Below, in pieces: positions 6,652 to 14,134 of a stretch of 16,961 bases of DNA. The position numbers were made by a program, and so were the translations under genes. The notes beneath the pieces were generated by a model, which did no database searches, was not told where the DNA came from, and saw only the letters and a list, made by a program, of their open reading frames with translations. This DNA comes from JBDUDK01 sp040002995. GTDB lineage: Bacteria; Actinomycetota; Acidimicrobiia; Acidimicrobiales; Ilumatobacteraceae. The first letter of the stretch is position 1, and each line of letters starts with the position of its first letter. The stretch spans positions 1-16,961 of the forward strand of contig JBDUDK010000146.1 of assembly GCA_040002995.1 (NCBI GenBank), read 5' to 3'.

Positions 6652-8034
6652 ATGACCAGCGACCACACAACCTCAGCAGAGGAAACACCGGGCGAGGCAG
6701 CGAGCGCCGCCATACGCCCGCCGGGTGACGGACACGGGGCTCTGATGCGCACGATGGCGCTCGCGGCCACGCTGGGCGTCGCCGCTGCCGTACCCATCAT
6801 CACCAACGTTCGGTTCATGCACGCGCCCAACCACGGTTGGCTCCCGTGGTGGCTTCTCGCGGCCTGCTTCGCGCTCGCTGAGGTATTGGTCTTCCACATC
6901 GAGGTGCGACGGGACGCGATCACGTTCTCACTGAGTGAGCTGCCGCTGACTCTGGCATTGCTCTTCGCGTCACCCTTGGCCCTCGTGGTCGGTCGCCTCG
7001 TCGGCGAAGCCGCCTTGCTCACCCTTCGCGAACGCCAACAACCGCGCAAGGTACTAACCAACCTCGCGGTCTTCCTCGCTGAGACCACCACCGCATTGAT
7101 GGTCTTTCACGCCTTGCCGGGCCGCCACGACGTCCACAACGCGGGAACGTGGGCGGCGGCGGTCATCGCCGTGGCGGCCGCTGACGCGCTATCACTGGGA
7201 GCGATCATCACGGTGATGCGCTGGCACGGCGCGCCCGTGGAGCCGAAGCGGTTTCTGCTCACGAACGGCATCACCGCGGTCACCAACACCACGCTGGCTG
7301 TCGTGGCCGCGATGTTGCTCGATACGAGCCCCGCGACGGTCGTGTTGCTGCTGGTGCTCACCGCGATCGTCGTCATCGCGTATCGCGGCTACAGCGCGTT
7401 GAGCCGGCGTCATTCGAGCCTGGTGCTCCTCTACGACTTCACTCGCATGGTGAGCGGATCAAAGAGCCCTGACGAAGTTCTGGCATCCATGCTCAAGGAG
7501 ACCAAACGCCTCCTGCGCGCTGACGCCGCGGCGATCGTCTGCGTCGGCGACCCCAATCCGATCTCGCTGTGGCTCGGCCTCGACGGTGACGTCGCCCACC
7601 AACGGCTGCTCCCCGTCGAGCAGCTCCGCCGCTTGGTCTGTAGTGGGGGCGCTGTGGTCATCGACCGCAACGAACGCAATCTCGAGCGCCGCGCGATCGT
7701 GGACCTGCTCGGGGTAACTGACTGCATCGTCGCTCCGCTCGTCGATGCGACCGGGCCGATCGGGGTGCTGTTGGTTGCCGACCGCGAAACCGCGGTGAGC
7801 ACTTTTGACGCCGACGACGGCCGTGTCTTCGAGACCCTCGCCATCCACGCGGGCATGGCCCTCGAAAACGAGCGCCTCATCGACCGTCTTCACGAACACG
7901 CCCAACAACGCGAGTACCAGGCCCTGCACGACCCCCTCACCGAGCTCCCCAACCGTGCCCACTTCCTCCAAAGGCTCAGCGAGACCATCGCTAAAGCCCA
8001 CGCTCGGCCCTACCTTCAGCAAGATCACCTTTGA
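6652..8034 (+). pseudogene. Membrane-bound GAF sensor with GGDEF domain cut off after its first residues
   Basis: The 460-aa reading frame has a Ser/Thr/Glu-rich cytoplasmic start, then about six to seven hydrophobic segments between residues 32 and 243 (a MASE-like sensor region), and a GAF domain (about 270-406). The linker L-I-D-R-L-H-E-H-A-Q-Q-R-E-Y leads into A-L-H-D-P-L-T-E-L-P-N-R-A-H-F at 424-438, the unmistakable beginning of a GGDEF diguanylate cyclase domain. The domain stops after about 30 residues. The frame then ends at 8034, while EAL-domain sequence follows immediately in another frame. The GG(D/E)EF active site is absent, so no c-di-GMP synthesis is possible. ATG 6652 lacks a good ribosome site, and ATG 6745 is an alternative. 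The truncated protein could still sense through its membrane and GAF parts. Confidence 0.8.
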
Positions 8035-8539
8035 GATCACCGAGTCCAGCATGATGGCCGAGCCCGACAAGGTGCTAGGTGTCCTGCGGGCCCTTGCCGG
8101 CCTCGGTGTGCGGCTTTCCATCGACGACTTCGGCACCGGGCAGTCCTCCCTCGCCTACCTCCAACGTCTACCGGTGCACGAGGTCAAGATCGACAAGTCG
8201 TTCATCCTCCGTATGTGCGTCGACCGCGACGCTCGGGCGATCGTCCAGTCGATCATCCAGCTCGCGCACAACCTCGAACTGAACGTCGTCGCCGAAGGCA
8301 TTGAAGACGAGCGAACCTGGACAGAACTCCTTCACCTCGGCTGCGACGACGGGCAGGGCTACTACCTCAGCCGGCCGGCCGCCGCTGGCGACTTCCTCGA
8401 ATGGCTCGACGCCACGACATGGGCATCGTCAGCGGCGCGCTCGCTCGCTGGCATCGCGCGCTCGAGCGGACTTCACGATGGGCTTGCACTCGCGCAAAGA
8501 GTGTCCGCCGTTCGCCGAGGCGGCCGGCTGACTCGATAG
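8012..8539 (+). pseudogene. C-terminal half of an EAL (c-di-GMP phosphodiesterase) domain, remnant
   Basis: From about 8012 a different frame encodes I-T-F-E-I-T-E-S-S-M-M, then L-S-I-D-D-F-G-T-G-Q-S-S-L-A-Y-L, V-H-E-V-K-I-D-K-S-F-I, V-V-A-E-G-I-E-D, and G-C-D-D-G-Q-G-Y-Y-L-S-R-P. These are the standard later motifs of EAL domains, including the metal-binding E-I-T-E and D-D-F-G-T-G. The E-A-L signature motif and the first part of the domain are missing. Together with the upstream frame this is one ancestral membrane-GAF-GGDEF-EAL protein. An internal deletion removed the rest of GGDEF and the beginning of EAL, a loss I estimate from typical domain sizes at roughly 250 residues. It also shifted the frame. 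The first usable start inside the fragment would be ATG 8051; a functional phosphodiesterase is unlikely. Confidence 0.8.
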
Positions 8540-8571
8540 GCAAGGGTTTGGCCAACAAACTGAATTCGTCG

Positions 8572-8599
8572 TTGACAACGCCTCGGGCAGGCGCATGCT
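8572..8599 (+). promoter_or_regulatory. Possible promoter for the haloperoxidase-like gene
   Basis: TTGACA at 8572-8577 is a perfect -35 hexamer. With a 16-base spacer it is followed by CATGCT at 8594-8599, a weak -10 match. It lies about 78 bases before the TTG start at 8677. Only the -35 is convincing. Confidence 0.3.
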
Positions 8600-8676
8600 C
8601 CGGCGAGCCGGATGTTTTCGACTCGGTGAGGTAGCCACGCCCGTGGGGTAGGGCCGCCACCGACAGGGGAGAGAAC

Positions 8677-10032
8677 TTGAGATACACAAAGGCGTGTGCA
8701 GGAGTGGCGGCAGCGCTGGTAGCCGCGGCCACAGGTGGCCTGATTGGCCCGGTGGTGCCTGCGGCCCAGGCTGTGGCGTCGCCGTCGGCGCAAGTCGTGC
8801 TCGACTGGAACTTGAACGCGGTAACCGCCGTACGGGCTTCGAGGCCGGCCAAGTTCCAAATCGAGGGCCTCATTTACATGTCCTACGTCCAGGCCGCGGT
8901 CTACGACGCGGTGACCAAGATCGAGGGTCGCTACGTTCCGTATCACGACTTTGCCGCCGATCCGACGGGGGCGTCGCCTGAGGCCGCGGTCGTCTCGGCG
9001 TCGTACAACACCCTGGTCGCTTACCTCGGCGACCCGGCGGGGACGCTGCTGGCCGCGTACAACGCCTCGCTCGCTGCGCTGCCCGACGGGGGGAAGGTGG
9101 CCGGCGTCGCTGTCGGGAAGGCCGCGTCCGACGACATCGTGGCGCTGCGCGGGGGTGACGGCCGCAACGCGGTGATCTCGACTCCTTACGGCGCCGGTCC
9201 GCTGACGTCGGGAGTGTGGATCTTCGCGCCGCCGCCGTCGGCGCAATCGGCCCAGACCCCATGGGTCGCGTTCATGAAGCCGTTCATGCTCACCAACTCG
9301 TCACAGTTCCGGCCCCACAACCCGCCTTCGCTGTTGAGCAGGAGATACACGAGGGACTTCAACGAGGTAAAGGCCTACGGCGGCGACGGCATCACGACTC
9401 CGAGCGCACGCACGCCCGAACAGACCGCGATCGCCCAGTTCTGGAACGCCAACGTCATCAACGTCTACAACCAGACGCTGCGTGACGTGGCGAGCGCCCA
9501 CAGCATGGATCTCGTCGACACCGCCCGCCTCCTCGCGATGGGAGTCATGGTTTCGACCGACGCCGGGATTGCCTGCATGGACGCGAAGTACGCCTACACG
9601 TTCTGGCGTCCGGTGACCGCGATTCGCAATGCCGACATCGACGACAATGCGAAGACCGTTGCCGACCCAACGTGGACGCCGCTGCTCACCACACCGAACC
9701 ATCCGGAGTATCCAGCGGCGCACGGTTGTGTCACCGCCAGCCTCGCTGAGACATTGGCCGTTGGGCTCGGCACGCGGCACATCAACGTCGACATCCCCGG
9801 CGCGACGGGTGGCGCGACCACGCTGACCACCTCTCGCCACTTCGACACCGTCAAACAGGTGGAGCGCGAGATCGTCAACGCCCGCGTCTGGGCCGGACTT
9901 CATTACCGGAACTCAGGCGAGGTCGGTGTCCAGCTCGGAAAAGATGTCGCCCGTTGGACGCTCCATCGCTACTTCCGACCCGTCCACGACGAGTCCGATG
10001 ACGACCACGAGGACGAGGGCGGCGACGACTAG
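8677..10032 (+). CDS. Secreted vanadium-dependent haloperoxidase / PAP2-superfamily protein
   Basis: The 451-aa product starts at TTG 8677 behind a strong AGGGGAGAG. It carries a Sec-type signal peptide (basic R-Y-T-K, long Ala-rich core, A-Q-A near residue 33). The C-terminal half has the vanadate/phosphate pocket of the haloperoxidase-acid phosphatase superfamily: K304-x6-R311 in K-Y-A-Y-T-F-W-R-P, N-H-P-E-Y-P-A-A-H at 341-349 with the acid-base His H349, and R403-x5-H409 in R-V-W-A-G-L-H. The classical P-S-G-H loop is P-A-A-H here, so the Ser and Gly that contact the oxyanion are both Ala. Relatives oxidise halides with H2O2 or cleave phosphate esters; which, if either, applies here is unknown. 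The tail is strikingly acidic (D-E-S-D-D-D-H-E-D-E). It ends 22 bases from the convergent copper-oxidase gene. Confidence 0.88.
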   Translation: MRYTKACAGVAAALVAAATGGLIGPVVPAAQAVASPSAQVVLDWNLNAVTAVRASRPAKFQIEGLIYMSYVQAAVYDAVTKIEGRYVPYHDFAADPTGASPEAAVVSASYNTLVAYLGDPAGTLLAAYNASLAALPDGGKVAGVAVGKAASDDIVALRGGDGRNAVISTPYGAGPLTSGVWIFAPPPSAQSAQTPWVAFMKPFMLTNSSQFRPHNPPSLLSRRYTRDFNEVKAYGGDGITTPSARTPEQTAIAQFWNANVINVYNQTLRDVASAHSMDLVDTARLLAMGVMVSTDAGIACMDAKYAYTFWRPVTAIRNADIDDNAKTVADPTWTPLLTTPNHPEYPAAHGCVTASLAETLAVGLGTRHINVDIPGATGGATTLTTSRHFDTVKQVEREIVNARVWAGLHYRNSGEVGVQLGKDVARWTLHRYFRPVHDESDDDHEDEGGDD

Positions 10033-10054
10033 GACGATTGCTCCGCTCTGCGCT

Positions 10055-11506
10055 TCATGCGGGTTGGACGACCATGGCGGTCACCATCCCGAACATGCCC
10101 TTGTCGCCTTCGGCGTGGCTCAGGATGTGGCAGTGCCACGCCCACGTCCCGAGGTTGTCGGCGTGGACGATCACCGTGTAGCGCTCGCCGGGACCAACCA
10201 AAATCGTGTCGGCGTCATAGGGCTGAGGGAGCGGGAAGCCGTCTTTGGCGATGACGGTTTGCGTCAAGCCGTGGAGGTGCATGGGGTGCACCATCTGGCC
10301 CTCGTTCATGTAGTGAACCTCGACCCAATCGCCGAGCTTCGCGACGATCGGCGCGGTGGCCGGGAAGCTCTTGCCATTGAGCGACAGCCCGATGGTGCCC
10401 CCGTCGTTGAGCATCATGATCTGTTCCTGGGAGACCGCGACGCCGGCCGGAACAGGCTCCTCACCGATGAGGAACGCTCCGGCCAGGCCGTTGGGAACCT
10501 GCTTCACGGCGTCCTGATGCGAGTGATACATGCCGACGGCGGGCGTCGACTGCGCGATGAAGCTGTAGGTGAACGATTCTCCCGGCTTGACCGGCGGCTG
10601 CGTGATTTCGGGAACGCCGTCCATGGCGTTGGGCGTGATGATCCCGTGAAAGTGAATCGCCGTCGATTCGGGCAACGCGTTGTGGAGGACCACGCTGACT
10701 TTGTCGCCCTCGTTGACATGGATCGTCGGCCCCGGCACGGTGCCGTTGTAGGTCCACGCGTCGACGAAGCGGCCCGGCTCGACCTCCCACTTGACGACTT
10801 TGGCCGTCAACTCGAATTGCTTGGTGCCGTCGGCGAGGATCGTCGGGGCCAACGTCTGCGCGCCGAGCCCGGCGGTCTTGGCCGGGAAGGCCTTGATCGA
10901 AACAGCCATCATGGCGTCCATCTCCGCGGCGCTCATCGGCACCGTCGAAGGGGTCGCGATGGCGGCACCGCCCGCGCCCGACCGGTCCACGACGTGCAAG
11001 GTCGCGGTCATGCCGGACTGCTCATGGCCGGGCACCTGACAGATGACGATGTAGTCACCGGGCGCCAGGCCTGCGAGCACCAAACTGCCAGTGCCTCCCG
11101 CAGCGACCATCGGGCTCGACATCTCGGCGCCCTTGATGGACAGATTGTGGGGCATCGCGCCCATGTTCATGATGTTGAGAGTGCCGCCGGCGGCGACGGT
11201 AATTGCAGCCGGTTCAATCTTGAACTCCGACAGATGGACCATCACCGTTGCCGGAGCACTGGCCGCGGGGTTCCGCTTTGACTCGCCGATAGCCCGGCTT
11301 GCGAACCCCACCGCCAACATGCTGGCCACCAGCGCGAGGGCGGCGAGGCTGAAGATCACGATGGTCCAGCCGTCACGGCGGAGGGCCCTCCGGTCGAGGC
11401 GCGCCTCGAGTTCGACCAACCGGCCGTTATCCACCGGCGATTTCGAGTTGCCGTTGTGATTGGTTGCGAGCGCGGGCGCGGGATCGGTGTCGATCGTCAA
11501 GCTCAT
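10055..11506 (-). CDS. Membrane-anchored multicopper oxidase with extra N-terminal plastocyanin-like domain
   Basis: The 483-aa protein has one N-terminal membrane helix (about 47-69) and then a cupredoxin domain (about 85-173) with a complete type-1 copper set: H120 in M-P-H-N-L, C156, H161 and M166 in C-Q-V-P-G-H-E-Q-S-G-M. A two-domain laccase-like oxidase follows, with H-F-H-G at 285-288, H-S-H at 328-330, H-P-M-H-L-H-G at 407-413, and H-C-H-I-L-S-H-A-E-G-D-K-G-M at 458-471. These give the type-2/3 cluster and a second type-1 site. It should oxidise substrates at the outer membrane face and reduce O2 to water; the electron donor is unknown. The frame extends to 11881, but that part is a shadow of the methyltransferase gene; ATG 11506 fits the anchor. 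Probably last gene of the WYL-methyltransferase operon. Confidence 0.92.
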   Translation of the reverse strand: MSLTIDTDPAPALATNHNGNSKSPVDNGRLVELEARLDRRALRRDGWTIVIFSLAALALVASMLAVGFASRAIGESKRNPAASAPATVMVHLSEFKIEPAAITVAAGGTLNIMNMGAMPHNLSIKGAEMSSPMVAAGGTGSLVLAGLAPGDYIVICQVPGHEQSGMTATLHVVDRSGAGGAAIATPSTVPMSAAEMDAMMAVSIKAFPAKTAGLGAQTLAPTILADGTKQFELTAKVVKWEVEPGRFVDAWTYNGTVPGPTIHVNEGDKVSVVLHNALPESTAIHFHGIITPNAMDGVPEITQPPVKPGESFTYSFIAQSTPAVGMYHSHQDAVKQVPNGLAGAFLIGEEPVPAGVAVSQEQIMMLNDGGTIGLSLNGKSFPATAPIVAKLGDWVEVHYMNEGQMVHPMHLHGLTQTVIAKDGFPLPQPYDADTILVGPGERYTVIVHADNLGTWAWHCHILSHAEGDKGMFGMVTAMVVQPA

Positions 11507-11561
11507 TAACCCAGCATCAGCGCGACACCGGCTGGTCGGGCAGGGCCGTCGGTCGTCGGTC

Positions 11562-12401
11562 TTAGGGTCTTTGGTCCCGCGCTGACGGCTTTCGTCCCAC
11601 GAGCAACAGATGTGGGCTGAGTCCTTGCAACGCGGGTTCGGACTCCACCGCTCGGGCCGAGGCCACGATTGTCTCGCGCGCAACGGGGTCGGCCCATCGG
11701 TCGTCGAGCTGCGGTAACCAGGCAGCGAGGCCCTCGACGCCGAGAAGCTCGAGGACTTCGACACCCGCGTCGACCGCCTCGGCCTCAAGGTCGTCGGGCC
11801 GATGGAAGTAGGCGGTGGTGAACCAGCTCGGATGGTTGGTGGAGTTTCGGTGCTGGCCATCGCGGAGGTCTCGCTCGACAACGGTCCGAAACTCTGGGGC
11901 GAAGATGAAGCCTCGGCTCAAGCCGTCGAACAGAGACGCAAACCGCGAGATCGCCGCGGCGAACACCAGGCCGCCATCGCTCAGCACGCGCCGCGCCTCA
12001 GCCAACGCACGCACTCGGTCGGCGCGTTCGGTGAGGTGATAGAGCGGGCCCAGCAGCAGCACAACATCGAAGCTTCGGTCCGCCTGCGCGAGTTGGCGGG
12101 CGTCGCCGAGCTGAGCGGATACCGACAAGCCGAGAGCTTTGAGTTCGTTCGCGGCTTCGACGTGGCGCGGCACGATGTCGACCACCACAACTTCGTGGCC
12201 GGCCTCGGCGAGCCATCGGGCGTGCACGCCCGTGCCCCCACCGACGTCGAGAACCCGTAGCTGATGTTGCGGCAGGTGGTGAAGGATGATGTCGCGCGTC
12301 CTCACGAACTCCAGCTCGCCGAGCCCTTGCGTGATCCGCTGCGATTCGTCGTAGTTGCGCTCGTAGTGCTCGACGATCTCGGTGGGCGGCTCGAGCGTCA
12401 T
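11562..12401 (-). CDS. Class I SAM-dependent methyltransferase
   Basis: The 279-aa protein has SAM motif I as V-L-D-V-G-G-G-T-G at 50-58, the acidic ribose-binding strand V-V-V-V-D-I at 71-76, and the later L-L-L-G-P-L-Y-H-L and V-L-S-D-G-G motifs of Methyltransf_11/25 enzymes. No membrane segment or extra domain is seen, and the acceptor is not identifiable. Its ATG overlaps the stop of the WYL regulator gene by four bases (ATGA, 12398-12401), so translation is probably coupled. The copper oxidase starts 55 bases downstream. The context suggests a function controlled by the WYL protein and possibly connected with the oxidase's substrate, but that is inference. Confidence 0.9.
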   Translation of the reverse strand: MTLEPPTEIVEHYERNYDESQRITQGLGELEFVRTRDIILHHLPQHQLRVLDVGGGTGVHARWLAEAGHEVVVVDIVPRHVEAANELKALGLSVSAQLGDARQLAQADRSFDVVLLLGPLYHLTERADRVRALAEARRVLSDGGLVFAAAISRFASLFDGLSRGFIFAPEFRTVVERDLRDGQHRNSTNHPSWFTTAYFHRPDDLEAEAVDAGVEVLELLGVEGLAAWLPQLDDRWADPVARETIVASARAVESEPALQGLSPHLLLVGRKPSARDQRP

Positions 12402-13354
12402 CGGCGCGCACAGTACGCGGCACCGAGCTCGACCGCGATTGTGGCGAGGTACCCGCGGACATCGTCGGGCTCAACGACTTCGAGCCCGGCGCCGAACCCG
12501 GCGACCTCCCGGGCCAACGCCTCGGGACTCTGGCCGCGCAGCTCCACCTCAACACGGCCGTCGGGTCCGGCGGGTCCGATACGCACGCGAGTGCCGAAGG
12601 CCGCGCGGCACAGCGACAAGATCTCCGGACGAGCCCACGCCTGCGCCCGCACGGGGGCCCGGAGTTCGTCGACATTCTCAGTGATGAGTTTCCAGGCTTC
12701 GACCAGGTCGAAGCCGTCGGGGCGCACGACCGGGGAGCCCGTCGACGCAACCGAGGTCACGCGGTCGACCCTGAACGTGCGCATGCCCGCCTCGGTGGCG
12801 GCCACCAGATACCAGGCCGAGCCCTTCGTGGCCAGACCGAGGGGGTGCACGACGCGCGTCGTGGCGGCACCTTCCCGAGCCACGTATCCGAGTGTGATTT
12901 GGTCGCCCTCGACCACCGCCCGCTGCACCGCGTCGAGGTGGACCGGTAAGCGACGCGGGCTGGAGGTCTGGTCCCACCCGGTGGGGTCGACCACGATCGC
13001 CGTGGACGCCGCCTCAGCGTGCGTGCGGAACGACTCCGGCAGTGCGCGGACGAGCTTGCGCAGGGCTGCCTTCACGTCAGGGGTCGCCGAAGAGGATGGG
13101 CCCGCGACGAGAAAGAGGGCACGGGCTTCCGCGGCGGTGAGTCCGCTCAGATCGGTTCGACCTCCGCCCGCGAGCTGCCAACCACCGTTTCGGCCCTGGC
13201 GCGAGTAGATCGGGAGGCCGGCCACGCCGAGGGCATCGAGGTCGCGTCGAGCGGTGCGCTCCGACACCTCGAGCTCGGCCGCGACCTCGGCCGCCGTCAC
13301 CTGACCGCGTGACTGCAGCAGCAGAAGAATGGCCACCAACCGATCCGCTCGCAT
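12398..13354 (-). CDS. YafY-type transcriptional regulator with HTH and WYL domains
   Basis: The 318-aa protein begins M-R-A-D-R-L-V-A-I-L-L-L-L-Q, the usual start of DeoR/HTH_11-type WYL regulators. It has a winged helix up to about residue 60 (A-E-V-A-A-E-L-E-V-S-E-R-T-A-R-R-D-L, then R-N-G-G-W). The WYL domain spans about 140-215 and contains W-Y-L at 181-183 plus F-R-V-D-R-V, followed by a WCX-like C-terminal region. Such proteins bind DNA and sense a ligand through the WYL domain. The frame is open to 14071, but ATG 13354 is the family start, with purine-rich GGGAAG and GGGGA just upstream. It is divergent from the TIGR03086 gene at 13418 across 63 bases and first in a probable operon with a methyltransferase and copper oxidase. 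Confidence 0.92.
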   Translation of the reverse strand: MRADRLVAILLLLQSRGQVTAAEVAAELEVSERTARRDLDALGVAGLPIYSRQGRNGGWQLAGGGRTDLSGLTAAEARALFLVAGPSSSATPDVKAALRKLVRALPESFRTHAEAASTAIVVDPTGWDQTSSPRRLPVHLDAVQRAVVEGDQITLGYVAREGAATTRVVHPLGLATKGSAWYLVAATEAGMRTFRVDRVTSVASTGSPVVRPDGFDLVEAWKLITENVDELRAPVRAQAWARPEILSLCRAAFGTRVRIGPAGPDGRVEVELRGQSPEALAREVAGFGAGLEVVEPDDVRGYLATIAVELGAAYCARR

Positions 13355-13381
13355 GTCCCCGATCTTCCCAGACAAACCGGA

Positions 13382-13400
13382 CAGAAGGTGACCTGTTCTG
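13382..13400. promoter_or_regulatory. Candidate operator between WYL regulator and divergent DinB-like gene
   Basis: CAGAA at 13382-13386 and TTCTG at 13396-13400 form an inverted repeat with a nine-base spacer (centre to centre 14 bases). It sits in the 63-base gap between two divergent genes. Position and symmetry suit autoregulation by the WYL protein. The arms are short, so chance is possible. Confidence 0.3.
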
Positions 13401-13417
13401 GGGCGCAAGCTGCACCT

Positions 13418-14044
13418 ATGACGACCAACACCATCACCCAGACGTCGCCCGAAACGGAAGCGATCTTCAGGCTCGACGACCCCCGCGTGATCTTCGCGAA
13501 AGCTGTGGCCCTGGCCGGTGCGGTCATCGGCGCCACCCGCGCCGATCAACTCGACAACCGCACCCCGTGTAGCGAGTTCCGCGTCCGCGAACTGCTCGGC
13601 CACATCGTCACCGCGCTGGAGCATGTCGCGGTGGTGGGTCGGGGCCACGACCCGTACGGCGGTCCCGTGGTCGTGCGCGAGGTGCCCGACGACGGCTGGT
13701 TGCGCGCCTGGATTGCGGCGGCCCACGACGCGCGAACGGCCTGGTCCGACGACGCCACTCTGACCAGGGTCGTGCGTCTCCCGTGGGCCGAGCAGACCGG
13801 CGCGGCCACCCTTGCCGGCTACGTCAACGAGGTCAGCGTGCACACCTGGGACCTCGCCACCGCCACCGGCCGCCGGCCGCAGTGGGACTCGCAAGTGCTC
13901 GAGCTCGCGCTCGATGCCATCGGTCAGGTCCTGCCCGCGGACGGACGCGGCGAGAGGGGTGCGCCATTCGCCGACCCCGTCGAGGTCCCGGCGGACGCGC
14001 CGCTCATCGATCGCCTCGTCGCCTGGAACGGCCGCCGGCCCTGA
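13418..14044 (+). CDS. TIGR03086 / maleylpyruvate isomerase-like DinB-fold protein (second copy type)
   Basis: The 208-aa protein shares the two hallmarks of the family: N-R-T-P-C-S-E-F-R-V-R-E-L-L-G-H at 47-62 and V-S-V-H-T-W-D-L-A-T-A-T-G at 139-151. H62 and H142 are the likely metal ligands of the four-helix bundle. The rest resembles the N-terminal domain of mycothiol-dependent maleylpyruvate isomerase, but the substrate is unknown. The frame opens at 13388; ATG 13418 is preferred because the earlier codons fall in the divergent promoter region. It is only distantly similar to the family member at 648-1181. Divergence from the WYL gene suggests that regulator controls it. It is convergent with the homocysteine methyltransferase gene. 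Confidence 0.85.
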   Translation: MTTNTITQTSPETEAIFRLDDPRVIFAKAVALAGAVIGATRADQLDNRTPCSEFRVRELLGHIVTALEHVAVVGRGHDPYGGPVVVREVPDDGWLRAWIAAAHDARTAWSDDATLTRVVRLPWAEQTGAATLAGYVNEVSVHTWDLATATGRRPQWDSQVLELALDAIGQVLPADGRGERGAPFADPVEVPADAPLIDRLVAWNGRRP

Positions 14045-14055
14045 GCCGACCAGAC

Positions 14056-14069
14056 GGCCCGGCGGGGCC
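14056..14069. terminator. Possible hairpin terminator between convergent genes
   Basis: GGCCC-GGCG-GGGCC forms a 5-bp GC stem with a four-base loop, starting 12 bases after the stop of the DinB-like gene. No T-run follows, so it is at best a GC-hairpin terminator. The rest of the 90-base gap to 14135 shows nothing else. Confidence 0.25.
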
Positions 14070-14134
14070 ACAGGCCTCGCCGATCTGCCCTCAGAGGACG
14101 AATAGTGGCAATCACGACGGACGCTGACGAGCGT

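Noticed and set aside
6516..6660. c-di-GMP riboswitch before the GGDEF-type gene
   Set aside because: The position would make sense, but the conserved motifs of type I and II c-di-GMP riboswitches are not visible.
11507..11881. Long N-terminal extension of the copper oxidase frame
   Set aside because: It is Ser/Arg/Pro-rich and overlaps the 3' end of the methyltransferase gene, typical of a shadow frame in GC-rich DNA.
13355..14071. Long N-terminal extension of the WYL regulator frame
   Set aside because: It lies antisense to the whole DinB-like gene; the HTH start at 13354 is a perfect family match.
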